Translations under genes and position numbers: made by a program
The notes under the pieces: model-generated
Seen by the model: the letters and a program-made list of their open reading frames with translations, nothing else
Database searches by the model: none
What the model was told of the DNA's origin: nothing
Assembly: GCA_030445275.1 (NCBI GenBank)
Contig: JAUCSE010000086.1
Location: 25,020-89,019 of the forward strand
DNA length: 64,000 nucleotides
Direction of reading: 5' to 3'
Source: Mucilaginibacter sp.
Lineage (GTDB): Bacteria; Bacteroidota; Bacteroidia; Sphingobacteriales; Sphingobacteriaceae
Part shown: one piece after another, positions 60,179 through 64,000 of the stretch
Layout: every line of letters begins with the position of its first letter
Numbering within the stretch: the first letter of the stretch is position 1

Positions 60179-60418
60179 ATGACTGCTGAAAAAATGATCA
60201 TTATAACAGGTAAGCAATACCTGGAACTGAAACAACGTCTGGAGAGTGGTGACGGCCTTTTATATAATATAGGTACTGATAAAAACCCGGAAGAGGTTAA
60301 AATAATCAATATGTACATGGACACCGATCCCGATTTTACCCGCAACCCCAGGCAATTTGCCAAGATGAACGAGGACCTGCATATACAAGTGAAGTTGGAA
60401 TATATTGTTGAGTCTTGA
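60179..60418 (+). CDS. Small hypothetical protein
   Basis: A 79-residue soluble protein that I do not recognise. It begins with a hydrophobic MIIITGKQYLELKQRLES, is rich in charged residues and contains DTDPDFTRNPRQFAKMNEDL. There is no signal peptide or known motif. The stop codon TGA lies at 60416-60418, at the edge of an inverted repeat. It is convergent with the Nudix regulator. Coding potential is fair. Confidence 0.6.
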   Translation: MTAEKMIIITGKQYLELKQRLESGDGLLYNIGTDKNPEEVKIINMYMDTDPDFTRNPRQFAKMNEDLHIQVKLEYIVES

Positions 60419-60518
60419 GTCGGAAGTCTTAAGTCTCAAGTTGGAAGTCGATAGTCATAAGTCCTGCATCAAAAGTTCTAAATCTAAGTATTCGCTTCTA
60501 AACTTAAGACTTCCGACT
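60418..60518. repeat. AGTCGGAAGTCTTAAG inverted repeat
   Basis: AGTCGGAAGTCTTAAGT (60418-60434) pairs perfectly with ACTTAAGACTTCCGACT (60502-60518). The loop holds further degenerate AAGTC copies. It lies between two converging genes. Confidence 0.8.
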
Positions 60519-60522
60519 TAAA

Positions 60523-61284
60523 TCACCACCCGCCTTTAAAGCCTTCGGTTAAGGCATTGCGATAATTCTCCAGATCAAATGAGTAAAGGTAGGGTGCTTT
60601 ATGCGCGCCGCCTTTACGCGGTTGATCTGCCCGGTTTAAAATACCAAATGCCAGTATACGCCGCTGAAAGTTGCGCCTGTCCAGCTTTTTGCCCAATATA
60701 GTTTCATACAGTTTTTGCAGCTCGGGCATGGTAAATTCTTTTGGCATCAGGTTGCCCCCTATGGGCTGATAGTTTAACTGCAGGCGCAGGGCATCCAAAG
60801 CGGTTTTAAATATCAGTTCATGGTCAAGCAGCAGTTCGGGCATATCATCAAGATCGCGCCAGGTACATACATCAGAAAACTGGTCGGGTTGTGGCACAAC
60901 TCCAAAAAAATCAACCAATGCGTAATAACCAATTGATAAAAAGCGGTTCGCGAACCAGTTTTCATGATCAGGTACGGTGTCTTTATAAAGGTCGCTATGA
61001 AATTTGGCGCGGTCAGGGTCGCCAAACACATGAAATTGCTGCAAAAATATCTTATCAAGCCCGGTACGCTCTTTTAATATACGGTTAGCCGCCATTTCAA
61101 TAGGCTCCTGCTTCATTACAAAGCCGCCTGGCAATAACCATTTTTCATCATTCTGGGGTTTTAACAGCAACACTTTCATTTGACCCTCGTGAAAACCAAA
61201 AACTACACAATCGATGGAAATGTGATCGAGATAATTTTTGCGGGCATCATCGCTAAATTCAATAAGTTGTTCTTTGGTTAACAT
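60523..61284 (-). CDS. Nudix-domain transcription regulator (NrtR/AraR-like) with degenerate Nudix box
   Basis: A 253-residue protein. The N-terminal Nudix fold (about 20-155) has the box GGFVMKQEPIEMAANRILKE, in which the catalytic REUxEE reads RILKER, so hydrolysis is unlikely. The C-terminal winged helix (about 175-250: FTMPELQKLYETILGKKLDRRNFQRRIL) binds DNA. This is the architecture of NrtR and of the sugar regulators AraR/XylR known in Bacteroides. It is divergent from the beta-glucosidase gene, which suggests control of sugar use. The inducer is unknown. Confidence 0.88.
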   Translation of the reverse strand: MLTKEQLIEFSDDARKNYLDHISIDCVVFGFHEGQMKVLLLKPQNDEKWLLPGGFVMKQEPIEMAANRILKERTGLDKIFLQQFHVFGDPDRAKFHSDLYKDTVPDHENWFANRFLSIGYYALVDFFGVVPQPDQFSDVCTWRDLDDMPELLLDHELIFKTALDALRLQLNYQPIGGNLMPKEFTMPELQKLYETILGKKLDRRNFQRRILAFGILNRADQPRKGGAHKAPYLYSFDLENYRNALTEGFKGGW

Positions 61285-61311
61285 TTGTGCTATTGTACAA
61301 AAATACTTTGA

Positions 61312-61331
61312 TTATTTAATTATAATAATTA
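61312..61331. promoter_or_regulatory. Candidate operator between the Nudix regulator and bglX
   Basis: Within the divergent gap ATTATT and AATAAT arms form an AT-rich imperfect palindrome around AATTA (about 61312-61331), and TGTAC/GTACA copies lie on either side. It may be the regulator's site; the low complexity makes this weak. Confidence 0.35.
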
Positions 61332-61484
61332 CAATTGTGTACTTTATACACCATGATTTTGTTGTTTGTAACTGCCAATTATAATCTTTAAAATTTCATA
61401 AAATAACTTGGTGATATACAGTTGCCTGGCCTTTATTATGCCCATATTTGTTTTATCTATTTCCATTATATCTAAATTAAAAAA

Positions 61485-63800
61485 ATGAAGAAGTGTTTTT
61501 CAGTCCGAATTATTAACAAGGTTATCCCACTTTGTGTTGTCGCGTTATTGCCATTTAATAAGGTATCGGCCCAAACTAAAACCGAAGATGCCAAAATGAA
61601 TGTGTTTGTTAATGGCTTGTTGGGTAAAATGACCATCGATGAAAAAATAGGACAGCTTAACCTGGTAACTATAGGCGCGGCAACAACCGGTTCGGTAGTA
61701 AATAAAGGGGTTGAAGAGAATATTAAAAAAGGAAGTATAGGGGGTATGTTTGGCATTTGGGGTGCCGATAAGGTAAAAGAAGTACAGGACCTGGCCGTTA
61801 AAAGCTCCAGATTGCATATCCCGCTTATTTTCGGGCTTGATGTAATACATGGGCATCGTACTATTTTTCCTATTCCGTTAGGACTTTCGGCAACCTGGGA
61901 TATGGGACTGATCAAGCAATCGGCACAAATTGCAGCTAAGGAGGCAACTGCCGAGGGACTTAATTGGGTGTTTTCGCCAATGGTTGATATTGCCCGCGAC
62001 GCGCGCTGGGGCCGTATCTCAGAAGGATCAGGCGAGGATCCGTGGTACGGATCGCAGGTGGCTAAAGCTATGGTGCAGGGTTACCAGGGTAGTAGCATGA
62101 AAAACGCCGACGCGGTGATGGCCTGCGTAAAGCACTTTGCTTTATATGGTGGAGCCGAGGCCGGTCGCGAGTACAATACGGTTGATATGAGCCGTATAAA
62201 GATGTATCAGGATTACTTGCCGCCTTACCGGGCCGCGGTTGATGCAGGTGCAGGCAGTTTCATGAGCTCATTTAATACGGTTGATGGTGTGCCTGCTACA
62301 GGTAACCAATGGTTATTAACTGATGTGCTGCGCAAGCAATGGGGCTTTAAAGGTTTTGTGGTATCAGACTATACCGCTGTTAACGAAATGACCGCTCACG
62401 GTCTTGGCGATCTGCAAACCGTATCGGCATTGGCTTTAAAGGCCGGACTTGATATGGATATGGTAGGCGAGGGTTTCTTAAAAACATTAAGAAAATCACT
62501 TGCCGAAGGAAAAATAACCCAGCAGGAAATTGATCTGGCTTGCCGTCGTGTGCTGGAAGCTAAATATAAGCTGGGGCTGTTTGATAATGCTTATAAATCA
62601 ATAGACGCAAGCAGGGAAGCAAAGGATGTGTTAACACCTGAAAATCGTACTGAAGCCAGAAATATAAGCAAGCATTCATTTGTACTGCTAAAAAATAACG
62701 CGCAAACTTTACCACTTAAAAAAGGCGGATCAATTGCATTGGTAGGCCCATTAGCCGATAATCAACGCGATATGCTGGGTACCTGGGTAGTGGCTGGCGA
62801 GTGGCAAAAATCAATCAGTGTAATGCAAGGTATCAAAAACGTTGTGGGTAATAATGTAACCATTAATTACGCTAAAGGCGCTAATATAACCGAGGATAGT
62901 ACGTTTATAAACAGACTAAACTTTTTTGGTCAGCAAATGGTAACTGTTGATAAGAAACCCGCTGATGAATTGTTGAACGAAGCTTTGGAAGCCGCCAAAA
63001 AATCAGACGTGATTGTGGCTGTGGTTGGCGAATCGCAAAGCATGTCGGGCGAATCATCAAGCCGTTCAGATATTGATATTCCTGAAAGCCAGAAAAACAT
63101 GCTTAAAGCATTGGCTAAAACAGGCAAACCACTGGTTATTGTGTTGTTTAATGGTAGGCCGCTTACTTTAACTTGGGAAAACGACCATGCCAGCGCTATA
63201 TTGGATGTTTGGGCACCGGGCACAGAAGCTGGTAACGCCGTAGCCGATGTATTGTTTGGCGATTATAACCCTGCCGGAAAAATAACCGCTACCTTTCCGC
63301 GCAGCGTAGGTCAAATACCTGTTTATTATAACCATAAAAATACCGGCAGACCGTATGATGGTAAAGGGCCATCAAAATTCAAATCAAATTATCTTGACAT
63401 TTCAAACGATCCGCTTTATCCGTTTGGTTACGGTTTAAGCTATACTACTTTTGGTTACAGTGATGTTAAACTGAGCAAAACAAGCCTGAAGGGCAATGAA
63501 ACGCTTACAGCCACAGTAACCGTGAGCAATACCGGCAAATATGCGGGTGAAGAAGTGGTACAGCTGTACATCAGCGATCCGGTTGCCAGCATTAGCCGTT
63601 CGGTAAAAGAATTAAAGGATTTTAAAAAGATAAGTTTGCAACCAGGTGAGCAAAAAGAAGTTTCCTTTAATATCACCCCAGCCGATCTGAAATTTTATAA
63701 CTCACAGCTTAAATATGATTGGGAGCCGGGGCAATTTATTATCCAGGTAGGCACTAACTCAAGTGATACTAAAACAGCGTCGGTGCAGTGGAATAAATAA
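61485..63800 (+). CDS. bglX: Periplasmic beta-glucosidase, GH3 family
   Basis: A 771-residue enzyme with a signal peptide (about 1-29, ending VSAQ). The (beta/alpha)8 domain has the nucleophile Asp295 in GFVVSDYTAV; KHFALYGGAEAGREYN binds substrate. A second alpha/beta domain follows (VGESQSMSGESSSRSD, acid/base Glu in that loop) and a C-terminal fibronectin III-like domain (TVTVSNTGKYAGEEVVQLYIS). It removes glucose from beta-linked oligosaccharides. Divergent from the Nudix regulator, likely its target. Confidence 0.95.
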   Translation: MKKCFSVRIINKVIPLCVVALLPFNKVSAQTKTEDAKMNVFVNGLLGKMTIDEKIGQLNLVTIGAATTGSVVNKGVEENIKKGSIGGMFGIWGADKVKEVQDLAVKSSRLHIPLIFGLDVIHGHRTIFPIPLGLSATWDMGLIKQSAQIAAKEATAEGLNWVFSPMVDIARDARWGRISEGSGEDPWYGSQVAKAMVQGYQGSSMKNADAVMACVKHFALYGGAEAGREYNTVDMSRIKMYQDYLPPYRAAVDAGAGSFMSSFNTVDGVPATGNQWLLTDVLRKQWGFKGFVVSDYTAVNEMTAHGLGDLQTVSALALKAGLDMDMVGEGFLKTLRKSLAEGKITQQEIDLACRRVLEAKYKLGLFDNAYKSIDASREAKDVLTPENRTEARNISKHSFVLLKNNAQTLPLKKGGSIALVGPLADNQRDMLGTWVVAGEWQKSISVMQGIKNVVGNNVTINYAKGANITEDSTFINRLNFFGQQMVTVDKKPADELLNEALEAAKKSDVIVAVVGESQSMSGESSSRSDIDIPESQKNMLKALAKTGKPLVIVLFNGRPLTLTWENDHASAILDVWAPGTEAGNAVADVLFGDYNPAGKITATFPRSVGQIPVYYNHKNTGRPYDGKGPSKFKSNYLDISNDPLYPFGYGLSYTTFGYSDVKLSKTSLKGNETLTATVTVSNTGKYAGEEVVQLYISDPVASISRSVKELKDFKKISLQPGEQKEVSFNITPADLKFYNSQLKYDWEPGQFIIQVGTNSSDTKTASVQWNK

Positions 63801-63820
63801 GAGCTAAACACTAACCGCAC

Positions 63821-63838
63821 TGTCATTTCGAAATGACA
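63821..63838. repeat. Minimal TGTCAT palindrome
   Basis: TGTCATTTCGAAATGACA is a perfect 18-base palindrome, 20 bp after bglX, with the same TGTCAT end as copies A and B. Confidence 0.7.
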
Positions 63839-63925
63839 TTCGTCTTAATAAACAAAAAGGGCCTGGATATATCCGAGGGCACTGAAAAAGTCCTTTTAAT
63901 TTAAAGCGGTAGCTTTACAAGTAAA

Positions 63926-64000
63926 ATGGAGTTGCTGAGAATCGTCTGTACGAAAATGCTCTCCACCACTTATCCGAATACATCAAAGAAAAAGGGGCTG
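63926..64000 (+). pseudogene. Start of a gene at the right edge, apparently frameshifted
   Basis: An ATG at 63926 opens MELLR, and the neighbouring frame continues NRLYENALHHLSEYIKEKG to the window end without a start of its own. One extra A near 63940 would join them into a single helical N-terminus, similar in style to Fur-family proteins. TAGCTTTA (63910-63917) could be a weak -7 element. Either a frameshift or a sequencing error; family uncertain. Confidence 0.35.

Noticed and set aside
63860..63930. GGCACTGAAAAAGTCC as the end of an insertion sequence
   Set aside because: It recalls IS ends, but no partner repeat or transposase is visible in the window.

Overview
The window comes from a Bacteroidota chromosome, most likely Sphingobacteriaceae close to Mucilaginibacter. 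The main signs are the fused MurF-alanine racemase, promoters with the Bacteroidota -7 element TAnnTTTG, a Sphingobacterium-type serine palmitoyltransferase, a DUF3570/DUF4266/ApbE cluster, FMN-type glutamate synthase and many hairpin-forming intergenic repeats. The genus is an inference from protein resemblance, not from rRNA.

Left part (1 to about 21.7 kb) looks accessory. It opens with a DUF4143-type ATPase running off the edge and two gene remnants. A two-component system and a cytochrome b561-like protein follow, then a thioredoxin - ApbE - DUF4266 - DUF3570 cluster that looks like a covalent-flavin or surface redox module. Next come a secreted stand-alone M17 N-domain, an alpha/beta hydrolase and a Crp/Fnr regulator. 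Beside the regulator lies a tight six-gene operon: two paralogous methyltransferases, DUF983, a SulP transporter, an H-protein-like protein without its lipoyl-lysine, and serine palmitoyltransferase. A two-gene transcript meets it tail to tail. Both transcripts start behind the same FNR-like palindrome plus a GCTGAT half-site, at the same distance from the -7 element, so the segment looks like a small local Crp/Fnr regulon. A 58-residue histone H1-like gene, gcvT and a flavin monooxygenase follow. A truncated tyrosine recombinase then faces the 3' end of tRNA-Leu, a plausible old island edge.

Right part (21.8 to 64 kb) looks like ordinary chromosome: tRNA-Leu(TAA), tRNA-Gly(GCC), recX, murF-alr, two TetA-like exporters, a BamA-like protein, a TlpA-like protein, a LOG protein, a sodium symporter, a serine hydrolase, recR, GT2, SDR, a Kir-type channel, trpDFBA, a YrdC-like protein, yceI, a glutamate synthase-like protein, sucC, a LolD-like ATPase, an S41 peptidase, smc, an M1 peptidase, a Nudix-HTH regulator and a GH3 beta-glucosidase.

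The trp operon starts with a leader peptide holding three consecutive Trp codons and a terminator/antiterminator, a classical attenuator; trpE, trpG and trpC are not in the window. Intergenic gaps carry several repeat families: TGTCAT-ended hairpins, AGTATCAAG inverted repeats, TGTCTGAAC repeats, an 11-bp tandem array and nested palindromes.
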